From: Yaniella halotolerans DSM 15476
Lineage (GTDB): Bacteria > Actinomycetota > Actinomycetes > Actinomycetales > Micrococcaceae
Length of the DNA: 64,000 bases
Assembly (NCBI RefSeq): GCF_000420805.1
Contig: NZ_ATVQ01000001.1
Location: 620,001-684,000, forward strand
Direction of reading: 5' to 3'
The position numbers were made by a program, and so were the translations under genes. A model generated the notes under the pieces. The model saw nothing but the letters and a program-made list of their open reading frames with translations, had not been told where the DNA came from and did no database searches. Below are positions 8,508 to 17,344 of this stretch, piece after piece; the first letter of the stretch is position 1; each line of letters starts with the position of its first letter.

Positions 8508-9650
8508 TCACTTACTCCAGAGGATCTTAAACTCTTCAAATGCCGTCTCGAAGTTATATCGACTACCGAGGAATTCCTGCTGCTTCTCGTATCTTGCGCT
8601 GGGTGCAACCCGCAATGCAGAAACCATAGCATCTGCCCAATCTTCGTCAGGCGCTTGAGGAGAAAGCATCCGAAGATCTGAAAATGTTTGCGCGACGAAT
8701 TTTACGCCCGGGAGATCTGACGTTACGATTGGGATTCCGGAAGCACGGGCTTCAAGAACGACACCTGGTAACCCCTCCAGGGTGGAGGTAAAAAGAAATA
8801 GGTCAGAAAACTGCAGAAAGGCAGCTACATCATTCCTTTCACCCATATATTTTATGTTTTCCGCGACTGAGTACTTGGCGGCAAGTTCTCGCCACCTGAC
8901 TCTGTTTTCTTCCGCGCTGGTAGCGTCACGACCGTCCCGTCCGACAAAAATCAACTGTATACGAGACTTACACTTCTTTTTGAGAGCGGCTATAATAGTA
9001 ATAGCTTTCTCACGATTTTTTGTCACTAAGTCTCCGCGACCAACGTGGACAATCACTATGCTGTCTTCATCAGCTTTCAACACCTCTGGTTTTTCTGTAC
9101 GGCTAAAGTCGGCTACAACGATACCGTTAGTGATCACTCGGCAGCGACTATCTTCACGCCACGAAGTGTTCCATGCTGTATCAAGATTGGCTGGCGTAAG
9201 CCCGACGATATCAGAGGCCGCATTATCGATGAGACGGGTCAGCCCTCGCCGTTTCGTGCGTTGTAAAGCACTCAGTTTATTGGTTGGTAAACCATCTGAC
9301 CGGAAATGCGCAATTCTCTTACTAACCTTGGCCATCTTAGCTATTAACAGGATATATCCTGAACTATGCATGAGATATGAGTGAACAACATCAATTGACC
9401 AGCGGCGAAGAAAATTGAAAAATACAACGGTAAACTTAACCGTTTTAATATCGCAATAAACAACTACAGCCCCAGCCTGTCGAAAATCTTCGTCTAGAGT
9501 GCCTCGCAAACCGGAGGTTACGAAGATGTAGTGCTGAAACTCAGTATGGTCCGAAGCCTGTATAAGCTCAAGCGTCCTCATTTCAACCCCACCAGGAATG
9601 AGCTGACCAATAATGTGCACAATTCGCTGAGTTTTGCTGCCTCGTTCCAC
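8508..9650 (-). CDS. Glycosyltransferase family 4
   Basis: Cytoplasmic retaining glycosyltransferase with a GT-B fold, adding a sugar to the lipid-linked repeat unit. The N-terminal Rossmann half begins RIVHIIGQLIPGG, a typical GT4 opening (GGVE loop). The C-terminal half has FVGRDGRD and the EX7E-type motif LEGLPGVVLE near residue ~315. Start: the GTG at 9650 has AGGAG eight nt upstream; the longer frame (to 9758) starts at a TTG and adds residues not expected in the family. It is separated from wzx by the insertion sequence. Donor and acceptor sugars cannot be told from sequence. Confidence 0.88.
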   Translation of the reverse strand: MERGSKTQRIVHIIGQLIPGGVEMRTLELIQASDHTEFQHYIFVTSGLRGTLDEDFRQAGAVVVYCDIKTVKFTVVFFNFLRRWSIDVVHSYLMHSSGYILLIAKMAKVSKRIAHFRSDGLPTNKLSALQRTKRRGLTRLIDNAASDIVGLTPANLDTAWNTSWREDSRCRVITNGIVVADFSRTEKPEVLKADEDSIVIVHVGRGDLVTKNREKAITIIAALKKKCKSRIQLIFVGRDGRDATSAEENRVRWRELAAKYSVAENIKYMGERNDVAAFLQFSDLFLFTSTLEGLPGVVLEARASGIPIVTSDLPGVKFVAQTFSDLRMLSPQAPDEDWADAMVSALRVAPSARYEKQQEFLGSRYNFETAFEEFKILWSK

Positions 9651-9847
9651 CGTCTTTGCTCCTCGTTTGCTGTCGTCAACCGTAATCCCGACCTTACCTT
9701 GCACAGAATAAGATCTCCCGGTGGGTCTGCCATTCAGAACGTGAGATTTGCTCCTCAAAAGCTACTTCACTTGAATCTGACAACTCTTGACCCGGCAGAT
9801 TAGTGCTGCGGGGACAACAAATCAGTTCTGACAGTTTGAGCGCAGAT

Positions 9848-11110
9848 TCATGGATCTGTGAGATGTCTATAGCTACTCAACGCTGAAGCTATAAACTGGT
9901 TTCTCCGAAGTTCTAAAGTTTCCTCAAGGTACGCTCGAGATTTCTGCATGTTCCGTTCAGCTGCCCTAAGTCGCAAATCGCGGTCTTCGACATACTCGAC
10001 CACTCTTGCGCTAAGCTCACCGATAGCTTTCGTAGTAACAATGTCATCGGCTTCCAGAAGTTCCGGAATGCCACCTGTCTGTGTGCCAATGCAAGCACAG
10101 CCCCTACTCATAGCTTCAACGAGTGCTCTTGGCAGACCTTCTGTGAGACTAGGCTGAGCATAGACGTCCACAGAGTCCAGCCATTCAAAAACGGACGCAT
10201 GATCTAAAGTTCCGAGGAATTCTACATTATTTTGGACGCCTAGCTCGTCAGCGATTTGACGGAGACGTGCCTGGTCCCCTCCACCAACTATTTGGTACTT
10301 CACGCGAAGGCCCCGGCTCACTAGCCTCGGCAGGCTTCTTATAACATATTCATGACCCTTATAAGCCAGCCCGACGTTGCCAATTGAACCTAGAATCAAG
10401 TCATCTTCGCTCGAACCTTGGAGAATTTTAGATTCCCTACGCTGTAGAGCATCCTTCGAAATTTCTTGCAAGCTAACATTGGAACACGAAATCTCCTCTC
10501 CACGCGTCGGATACCTGCTTTGCAAGAAAAACTCTGTGACGTATATAACGTGCGGAGCATTGAGCACTGCTCTCCTTGTTGCCGCATAGAGGCCCCCCGC
10601 AGCAATCCGGTAGGTCTTCGAGCCATAATTCCACATGGAATCGAAGACACATCCTACCAACTCAATCATGTAAGGTTTATTTTGCTTCTTTGCTTCCAAT
10701 GCGGCACTAAGGCCAATAAGACTTGGTAATCTTATGACAATAAAATCGGAGTCAGCGACAGCTTCCGTTATCGTTTTGCGGTGCCTTCCCAGAAATAACG
10801 ACAGTGGATTATTGAAATTCACGGGTATGAAGCGAACTGCAGGGTGCTCGGCAACAGCCAGAGATTCAGTCTCCCCCGCTCTTGCTTGTTCGACGCGAGA
10901 GACAACTGTGAGGGACTCTGCAAATCTGAGGTAACGCGTTTCGAACAGACGACGAGTAAGAGTCCCTGTACTGTAATGTTCCCCATCAATTGCTTGTTTA
11001 AATCTGGAATCGTGAAAAAATGAAAACTTTAAAATCTTTTGCAAACTGCTTCGCCTAACAAATATCGAAATCAAACCATCAGTCACCCAGTTGCAATGTT
11101 TGGGCGTCAT
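9848..11110 (-). CDS. Glycosyltransferase family 4
   Basis: 420-residue GT-B glycosyltransferase of the polysaccharide locus. The N-terminal part contains KFSFFHDSRFK, the C-terminal part LGSIGNVGLAYKGHEYVIR and LTEGLPRALVEAMSRG, the EX7E-like donor-binding motif. Its beginning overlaps the end of the pyruvyl transferase gene. The ATG at 11110 gives a 32-bp overlap; a GTG at 11086 would overlap the upstream stop by 8 nt, and neither has a clear ribosome site. Linkage and substrate are unknown. Confidence 0.87.
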   Translation of the reverse strand: MTPKHCNWVTDGLISIFVRRSSLQKILKFSFFHDSRFKQAIDGEHYSTGTLTRRLFETRYLRFAESLTVVSRVEQARAGETESLAVAEHPAVRFIPVNFNNPLSLFLGRHRKTITEAVADSDFIVIRLPSLIGLSAALEAKKQNKPYMIELVGCVFDSMWNYGSKTYRIAAGGLYAATRRAVLNAPHVIYVTEFFLQSRYPTRGEEISCSNVSLQEISKDALQRRESKILQGSSEDDLILGSIGNVGLAYKGHEYVIRSLPRLVSRGLRVKYQIVGGGDQARLRQIADELGVQNNVEFLGTLDHASVFEWLDSVDVYAQPSLTEGLPRALVEAMSRGCACIGTQTGGIPELLEADDIVTTKAIGELSARVVEYVEDRDLRLRAAERNMQKSRAYLEETLELRRNQFIASALSSYRHLTDP

Positions 11111-12407
11111 GTATTCGGTCTATCAATCTTCTGTACTCGGCCGTGATTTGAAGGCTCAAATCGTTCAGTTTGGTGGTTACATCACCGTCATTGACAAGGT
11201 CGATGAAACTTGATGCAGCTCGATCAAATTCAAATTCTTCAATAGGAATAACGTATTGAGGTAAACCCAGATCCCTCATTATACCTTCGCCTTTGTTCCC
11301 ACCGTAGGCAATGGCTAACGCTGGCGTTCCTTCCGCTAGCGAAAAAATAACAGAGTGGAATCGTGTTCCTACGACGTAGTCACACTTTTTGTATAAGCCT
11401 TTCATGTCCCTGCTGGTAAATTCGCTATCCCGGAAAACTGCATATGTGTCAGTCTCTAGTAACTCTTCAACACGTGCGATAGCCGAGATATCACTTTCGT
11501 GTTCGCCACTTGATACGACATGTTCTATAAACAAGGGGAAAAAGCCATTCAAGCTAAGCCAGTCACCAAACTTAGCCATTTGCGCAATATATTTCTCGTA
11601 TGCTCTTTGCGGATTCTGGTTTCCAGGAAATCTATACGGCCTCACGGTAATACCAACCAGGTCACGGCCTGGGTGCTCTTTACGAATCTCAGTGATAAGA
11701 TCCGTCACGGACTCCGTACTCTCTAAACCAAACGCAAGGTCCGGAAAAAGCTCCGACTCAACGCCTATAGACGCCAAAGCTTGTTGAGAAAGTCCTTCTC
11801 TCACAGTCACTAATGAACACTGCGATAGCGCTTTACGAACTAACCAAGTAAAGAACCTGCCATTGAGTGGGCCAAATGAGTTTGGCATGACAAAGACGGG
11901 CGTGTCAAAAGACTGTGCCAAGAACAAATGATAAAGGAAAAAATAGGCACGATACGGGTCTGTGACACTGTCTGTTGTGTGTATAAAGCCACCGCCTTTC
12001 ACGAAACACGCATCTGCGCTCTCGATAGATCGCAAAGTAGAACGTTGTTTTTCAGAAAGGGTCCAGCGCAGCAATATACGCCCTATTCGCGATAGCAACA
12101 GTAATGCACGAAAACCGTCCAACACAGAAATTATGCCCCACACCACCAGCAAAAATTTCCCGTAGCTGAGGTTACTTACACCCAGGAACTTGGTACTTGG
12201 ATGACGAAGAATAGGTTGCAATAGTCCTATTCCTTCTCGTTTTGACTGCTCAGCACCATCTGTGTCCTCAGTTAGCATCGCGCATTTATCAGCTAAACCA
12301 GCTCTCCAAGCCAAATTTTTTGTCTGCCAAACTAAGGCTTGATCACCTCTGTTCCCATCATCACATGTTGGCAAGATAACCGTTTTAGTCATTCGTCTCG
12401 TTTTCAT
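11079..12407 (-). CDS. Polysaccharide pyruvyl transferase family protein
   Basis: Member of the WcaK/AmsJ/CsaB family, which transfers pyruvate from phosphoenolpyruvate to a sugar to form a ketal, adding negative charge to the polymer. The 442-residue protein begins KTVILPTCDDGNRGDQAL, matching the family's N-terminal strand and GN.GD loop. It contains VMPNSFGPLNG (mid-protein) and ends with GTRFHSVIFSLAEGTPALAI, the conserved R-x-H motif. Start: the ATG at 12407 has AGGGA nine nt upstream; an earlier ATG at 12476 lacks a ribosome site. Some family members are not true pyruvyl transferases, so the reaction is inferred. Confidence 0.85.
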   Translation of the reverse strand: MKTRRMTKTVILPTCDDGNRGDQALVWQTKNLAWRAGLADKCAMLTEDTDGAEQSKREGIGLLQPILRHPSTKFLGVSNLSYGKFLLVVWGIISVLDGFRALLLLSRIGRILLRWTLSEKQRSTLRSIESADACFVKGGGFIHTTDSVTDPYRAYFFLYHLFLAQSFDTPVFVMPNSFGPLNGRFFTWLVRKALSQCSLVTVREGLSQQALASIGVESELFPDLAFGLESTESVTDLITEIRKEHPGRDLVGITVRPYRFPGNQNPQRAYEKYIAQMAKFGDWLSLNGFFPLFIEHVVSSGEHESDISAIARVEELLETDTYAVFRDSEFTSRDMKGLYKKCDYVVGTRFHSVIFSLAEGTPALAIAYGGNKGEGIMRDLGLPQYVIPIEEFEFDRAASSFIDLVNDGDVTTKLNDLSLQITAEYRRLIDRIHDAQTLQLGD

Positions 12408-12556
12408 TATCGGAATCCCTTTTCTCGAGCAATCCTGTCGGCAATAAACGCTCATCGACTGATGCGGTGGACCCATAACACACCGGTCTACGGTCCCATA
12501 GCAACTTCAGGTAGCCACAGTTAATCGCGCAAGGTCGGCGTCAAGAACGATTAGCT

Positions 12557-13504
12557 TTATGAATGATCGGCTTTGTTTCTATTTTGAAACCAAGCAATTG
12601 TTTCCGCTAGTCCGTAAGAAAGTTGTGTGGGCTCAACTTCAGGGAATAGCTCGCGTACTCGAGAATTATCTGCCTGAGACTGCTGTACATCCCCGATACG
12701 GGACTCAGTATGCACCCTCTCGACTTCGCGATCAATTTGAGATTCGATTTCGTCGAGCAATGACAACAGCGGTGTATTAGTACCATAGGCAAGATTGACA
12801 GCTTCGGGCGAGGAAATGCGTTCGATAACTGCTTTGCGAATCACAGCACACACAGTTTCGACGTAAGTAAAATCTCGTGATTGGTTCCCATCGCCATGGA
12901 TTTCAACTGGACGACCCTTCAATGCGGCATCCAGAAACTTTGGAATAACCGCAGCATAGGCGTGGTCCGCTGCCTGCATGGGTCCATAAACATTAAAAAA
13001 TCGAAAGGCAAGCGTCTTCATTCCGTAAGAAAACTGATAAGCCAGCGCGTAGCCTTCAGTCGCTTGTTTACTTACTGCATAGGGACTCATCGGCCTTGTC
13101 CAATCTAATTCATGTTTCGGTAATTTTGGATTGGCACCATATACCGAACTCGACGAAGCCACCACAACATGGTCCACGCCAGCAGAGCGTGCTGCTTCAA
13201 GCACTAGAAGTGTGCCACTTGTATTGGCGTGATGCGAAGCAACAGGATTAGCAATTGAACGAGGTACACTGGGAATCGCCCCTAGGTGGACAATAGAGTC
13301 AACGCCTCGTACAGCTGTCCGTAGAATGTCTTCATCAAGGATAGTTCCTTCGATAAAAGACACCGACTGAGATTCGAGGTTCGCCATTGAGCCGCTGCTC
13401 AGGTCATCTAGCACACGTATTTCGCTGATTTCCATGGAGGTTGCTAAGCTTTTCACAAGGTTAGCGCCAATGAACCCAGCTCCACCAGTAATTAAGACCT
13501 TCAT
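12557..13504 (-). CDS. UDP-hexose/UDP-HexNAc 4-epimerase (SDR, WbpP/TviC-like)
   Basis: Extended short-chain dehydrogenase. The NAD motif GGAGFIG is at residues 7-13, SSSSVYG near 117-123, and the catalytic pair Y142/K146 in SPYAVSKQ. The stretch GAIPSVPRSIANP is characteristic of the WbpP/TviC branch, which converts UDP-GlcNAc to UDP-GalNAc or the corresponding uronic acid. With the TviB/WbpO-like dehydrogenase at 19276-20556 it could supply UDP-GalNAcA. The 315-residue length fits. AAGGG lies eight nt before the ATG. A true GalE is encoded separately at 21551-22570. Confidence 0.85.
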   Translation of the reverse strand: MKVLITGGAGFIGANLVKSLATSMEISEIRVLDDLSSGSMANLESQSVSFIEGTILDEDILRTAVRGVDSIVHLGAIPSVPRSIANPVASHHANTSGTLLVLEAARSAGVDHVVVASSSSVYGANPKLPKHELDWTRPMSPYAVSKQATEGYALAYQFSYGMKTLAFRFFNVYGPMQAADHAYAAVIPKFLDAALKGRPVEIHGDGNQSRDFTYVETVCAVIRKAVIERISSPEAVNLAYGTNTPLLSLLDEIESQIDREVERVHTESRIGDVQQSQADNSRVRELFPEVEPTQLSYGLAETIAWFQNRNKADHS

Positions 13505-13678
13505 ATTTTAAACCCTTTTCTTTGGACATCTTGTCTAGGAAAAAACAAACGAAGTGATTTATCCCGCGCTTAGTTTTGAGGACACAACGTACTGAGTGAT
13601 TCGTCTACTGCCTGGTATGTACAACGCATAGACTACTCGTTTGTACCTATTTTTATCACTCAGTAGGCTTTTACAATT

Positions 13679-14896
13679 TCACTCACTACCTAAGTCCCTA
13701 GGCAAATCTATTTTTCGAAGTCCGTGGTAGTCGTATTTGCCCTCAAGGATACTTTCAATCCCTGCCCAAATTAACGGTGGTTGGAACCGTGCTTGTGCTC
13801 GACTTCGCGCGGCCGCTCCCAATTTTTGCGCATACTCACGATTAGACGCGAGAAGATTCAGATGTTGGATTAACATTCCTGTATCGCCGGTTTCGAATAT
13901 CAAGCCCGTGACACCGTCTATAACCGAGTCAACAGCACCAGTGGCTGTAGTTGTCACAGCGGGCACTCCGGCTGAAGCAGCTTCTAAGACCACATTGGGG
14001 AAACCCTCGCGCTTAGTAGGGAGACATAAGGCGTCCATCGCTGCATAGTATCTCCAGACGTCAGCGGTCCAAGGAATGATGCGTGCCTTACTGCCCACAG
14101 ATTCGATTGCTGTTTCTAATTCCTGGTCCTCAACAGTTCCTATAATCACAAGCTGAATACTTGGATCCAGGCTTTCGTTTTGAAACGCCTGGATCAAAGT
14201 GTTGAAGCCTTTGTCATGGTTAATGCGCCCCACATAACCGATAGTGAAAGGATCCGGTTTGAGTCCTATGCTTCTACGAAGTTCTTCGCCTTGAATATCT
14301 ATAGTCTGCTCGAGGATCTCGCGAGCATCCACACCGTTGCTACTTCCCTCGTGGACCAACCACAAGGGCTTGGAACCGGTTAAACGCCTTTCGTGTAACT
14401 GTCGCCCCAGTGATTCGCTCACCACTACTACATCCGTGGCTAGCGCTATAGTTAAACGTTCCATCATTCGTAACACGAACCCAATTGGTCCCTGCGTACC
14501 TTCCAAACGAAGGCCCCAAACAACGTAGACCCGTTTAGGTACATGAGCAAGCCATGCCGCAATGCCGCCAAGCAAACTGGCTTTCGGACTCGCTAGATTA
14601 ATCGCAGTAGGTCGAATTTTTCTAAGAGAATTAGTCCATTTCCAAAGTGCGCGAATATCATGCAGTAGACTAATTTCTCGCTTCATGTCGATGCCATGGA
14701 GCGCACTGCCCTCCCGTTCGACTGCACGCTCTGCGTCTTTATCGGGTGACGTGATGAGCACGACTTGCCAACCCTGCCGTCTAAACCACGAAAGCTGGCC
14801 CTTAAGGAGAAGATCTGCACTAAATCCCACGGTAGTGCCGAATACGAGGGGCCCCTTTCCCTGGTATTCGGCACTATTCAGTTTGTCTTGGTCCAT
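13679..14896 (-). CDS. Glycosyltransferase family 4, PglA-like
   Basis: 405-residue GT-B enzyme. The opening LVFGTTVGFSADLLLKGQL and the phrase INLASPKASLLGGIAAWLA (~95-115) are typical of PglA/CapM-like transferases that add the second sugar to undecaprenyl-PP-bacillosamine. The donor-site motif KREGFPNVVLEAASAG lies near ~295. The ATG at 14896 directly follows the stop of the acetyltransferase gene; a GTG at 14905 is an alternative. Its place at the end of the pglF-E-C-D-like block supports the PglA-like role, but the sugar added is inferred. Confidence 0.85.
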   Translation of the reverse strand: MDQDKLNSAEYQGKGPLVFGTTVGFSADLLLKGQLSWFRRQGWQVVLITSPDKDAERAVEREGSALHGIDMKREISLLHDIRALWKWTNSLRKIRPTAINLASPKASLLGGIAAWLAHVPKRVYVVWGLRLEGTQGPIGFVLRMMERLTIALATDVVVVSESLGRQLHERRLTGSKPLWLVHEGSSNGVDAREILEQTIDIQGEELRRSIGLKPDPFTIGYVGRINHDKGFNTLIQAFQNESLDPSIQLVIIGTVEDQELETAIESVGSKARIIPWTADVWRYYAAMDALCLPTKREGFPNVVLEAASAGVPAVTTTATGAVDSVIDGVTGLIFETGDTGMLIQHLNLLASNREYAQKLGAAARSRAQARFQPPLIWAGIESILEGKYDYHGLRKIDLPRDLGSE

Positions 14897-14898
14897 CC

Positions 14899-15594
14899 TC
14901 AACACTTCTCAATCTTGCGGTTATCTGGCTCCGATGACTGTAGCTCTCGTGCCGGTATGCCAACTACAGTCAGTTCCGCTCCAACGTTGCTCACAACGCA
15001 GGCACCCGCGCCCACTGTTACATTTCTTCCAATACTCAGTCCTTGCAGCACCACAGATCCTGCTCCCAAAAGTGCGCGGGGTTCAACGACAACCTCACCA
15101 GAAACTACCGCTCCTGGATTGACGGAAACATAGTCTTTGATGAGAGCATCATGACCGATAGTCGCATTCGGGTTTAAATGCACATGCTTTCCTAGAACGG
15201 TATTCGTTGAGAGCTGGACACCGCCGCAAATGATGCTACCGTCACCAATTTCGTTCACTGAACCGACTGAAGCTGATGGATGAATCAAGGTCACCGCCCT
15301 CCAGCCACGTTTCGTCAGTCTTTGGTCGATCAACGATTTGATGCCTGGGTCTCCAATACCAATTACATAACTGTGAGGTTCCAGGCGATCTAATATATCA
15401 GACGTCGTACCTAAATATCGATATCCTCGGGCGATCATATGTTCGAAAGATTCTGGTGTTGGCGAATCATCAGCAACGCCAATGACCCGAATTTTTCCCG
15501 AATGTCCTGTAGCTGATCTATTCGACGCTTCAATTACATCAAGGGTTTCGCGCCCGAACCCGCCCGCGCCGAAAACTATAACATCAAATGACAT
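14899..15594 (-). CDS. NeuD/PglD-family sugar N-acetyltransferase
   Basis: 231-residue protein with an N-terminal Rossmann-like domain (GAGGFGRETLDVI) and a C-terminal left-handed beta-helix made of hexapeptide repeats (from ~105 to ~215). The His in ATIGHD matches the catalytic base of PglD, which acetylates UDP-4-amino-4,6-dideoxy-GlcNAc with acetyl-CoA to give UDP-N,N'-diacetylbacillosamine. It sits between the initiating sugar transferase and the PglA-like enzyme. The ATG follows the upstream stop by two bases with AGGGAAG as ribosome site, so the block is translated together. Confidence 0.9.
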   Translation of the reverse strand: MSFDVIVFGAGGFGRETLDVIEASNRSATGHSGKIRVIGVADDSPTPESFEHMIARGYRYLGTTSDILDRLEPHSYVIGIGDPGIKSLIDQRLTKRGWRAVTLIHPSASVGSVNEIGDGSIICGGVQLSTNTVLGKHVHLNPNATIGHDALIKDYVSVNPGAVVSGEVVVEPRALLGAGSVVLQGLSIGRNVTVGAGACVVSNVGAELTVVGIPARELQSSEPDNRKIEKC

Positions 15595-15596
15595 TG

Positions 15597-16208
15597 TTAC
15601 TTCCCTGCGAAAGGAACGGTTGTAGCATGCCCATCTCTGCTTACGCCTCTTCGCAGTATGACGGTAATCAACGTTCGGTATAATATGGAGAGGTCCAGCT
15701 TGAGTGACTTGTGATCAACGTACTCAATGTCGTTATGGAATTTCTCCTCCCACGAGATATCGTTGCGGCCATTTACTTGCGCCAGACCTGTGATGCCTGG
15801 TAGCACTTCGTGGCGGCGCCACTGTTCGTGAGTGTAGAGGGATACGTAGTCTATGAGCAGCGGTCGCGGACCGACGAAGCTCATTTCGCCCTTTAGAACA
15901 TTCACTAAGGAGGGCAACTCGTCGAGACTCGTTGAGCGCAGTTTTCTACCAAAGTTCGTCATACGAACTTCATCAGTAGTGACGTCATCAGATTCTTCCG
16001 AAAAAAGCATGCTTCGAAACTTATAGAGCGTAAACAACTCTCCATTTTTCCCTGGTCGGTGTTGCCGAAAAATCACGGGACGCCCAAGCTTCGTCCTAAC
16101 AGCAACTGCAACTGCTCCAATCACAGGAGATAACAAGACTAGACCTATACCGGCACCAACAACGTCCAATCCCCGCTTCACACGATCATACGCTTCGCCA
16201 TGGGTCAT
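15597..16208 (-). CDS. Initiating sugar-phosphate transferase (PglC-like)
   Basis: Small monotopic phosphoglycosyl transferase that moves a sugar 1-phosphate from UDP-sugar to undecaprenyl phosphate, starting the repeat unit at the inner membrane face. The 203-residue length matches the minimal PglC form. It has the N-terminal re-entrant helix (KRGLDVVGAGIGLVLLSP), LYKFRSM, and the catalytic Asp-Glu in TSLDELPSL followed by FVGPRPLL. Its ATG overlaps the aminotransferase stop by 4 nt. The UDP-diNAcBac pathway genes beside it suggest bacillosamine as first sugar. A paralogue is at 27471-28118. Confidence 0.92.
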   Translation of the reverse strand: MTHGEAYDRVKRGLDVVGAGIGLVLLSPVIGAVAVAVRTKLGRPVIFRQHRPGKNGELFTLYKFRSMLFSEESDDVTTDEVRMTNFGRKLRSTSLDELPSLVNVLKGEMSFVGPRPLLIDYVSLYTHEQWRRHEVLPGITGLAQVNGRNDISWEEKFHNDIEYVDHKSLKLDLSILYRTLITVILRRGVSRDGHATTVPFAGK

Positions 16209-17344
16209 TGTGGTTCTCTCCTCAGTGTATCCGCCAAGACTTTTAGCACACGGACCAACTGGTCCTCAGGCATCTGAGAACCGCTCGGCAGCGTAAGCCC
16301 CCGTTCGTACAGTCCTTGTGAAACACCAGTTATGGTACCCGCGCTTCCCATAAAAACAGGCTGCATGTGCATCGGTTTCCACAACGGGCGAGATTCTATA
16401 TTGGCCTGGTCTAGAATCGCTCTCAATTCATCAGAAGAGACCGGAGTGACTGCTGGATCTACGATAATAGATGTCAGCCAATAATTGTCTTCCGCATCAT
16501 TTCCACCGAAAATCTCGATCCCAGGAACCGTTGCAAAAAACTCTCGATATTTATTGCGCCACATTTCACGGCGTTCGATCATATCATCCAACCGACTCAA
16601 CTGCGCTCGGCCCAGTGCCGCCAATAGGTTACTCATGCGGTAGTTATAACCGATATCAGTATGTTCATAATGAACTACCGGCTGCCGGGCCTGCGTCGAG
16701 AGGTAACGTACTTGCGCAGCAAGATCTTCATCGTCGGTCAACAGCATACCGCCGCCTGAGGTGGTCATAATCTTGTTGCCGTTGAACGAGAGCACGGCTG
16801 CTCTTCCAAAAGACCCTGCCTGTTTGCCAGCGTGAGTAGCGCCGAGTGATTCTGCAGCATCCGCCAAAACAGGCACGCCGAATTCACGACAGACGGCTTC
16901 AATCGCAGTGTAATCTGCGGCCTTACCCAAGAGATCCACTGGGACGACCGCTGCCGCAGGCGTCCCTTTTTCTACTAGCTCCTGAAGAGCACGTTGAAGA
17001 AGTTCGGGATCGATATTGCCGGTGATCGCATCGGAGTCCACGAAGTACGGAGTAGCGCCAGTGTAAGTGATGGCATTCGCTGTGGCGGCAAAGGTCATTG
17101 TCGACGTGACGACAATATCGTCGGCTTTTATACCCATTGCCAAAAGACCGAGGTGGATAGCAGCAGTTCCTGAAGCCAGAGCAACTGCGTGGTCAACGCC
17201 CACCCTGGCTTTCATCTCTGCTTCGAACGCATCAACATCCGGCCCCAGCGGTGCTATCCACCCTGAACGCATCGCTTCAAGAACATATTGTTCCTCAAGC
17301 TCCCCCACGTCCGGTTTCGACATATAGATACGTTCAGTCGACAA
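16205..17344 (-). CDS. DegT/DnrJ/EryC1 aminotransferase (PglE-like)
   Basis: PLP enzyme that would aminate the 4-keto sugar made by the neighbouring dehydratase, using glutamate. The fold-type I motifs include STMTFAATANAI (~85), DAAESLGATHAGK and the PLP-binding lysine in SFNGNKIMTTSGGG (~180). I chose the TTG at 17344 because GGAGG lies five nt upstream and the protein then begins STERIYMSKP, the usual opening. An ATG at 17395 would add 17 residues with no ribosome site, and an ATG at 17323 would remove the conserved ERIY. The gene overlaps the dehydratase stop by 11 nt. Confidence 0.92.
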   Translation of the reverse strand: MSTERIYMSKPDVGELEEQYVLEAMRSGWIAPLGPDVDAFEAEMKARVGVDHAVALASGTAAIHLGLLAMGIKADDIVVTSTMTFAATANAITYTGATPYFVDSDAITGNIDPELLQRALQELVEKGTPAAAVVPVDLLGKAADYTAIEAVCREFGVPVLADAAESLGATHAGKQAGSFGRAAVLSFNGNKIMTTSGGGMLLTDDEDLAAQVRYLSTQARQPVVHYEHTDIGYNYRMSNLLAALGRAQLSRLDDMIERREMWRNKYREFFATVPGIEIFGGNDAEDNYWLTSIIVDPAVTPVSSDELRAILDQANIESRPLWKPMHMQPVFMGSAGTITGVSQGLYERGLTLPSGSQMPEDQLVRVLKVLADTLRREPQ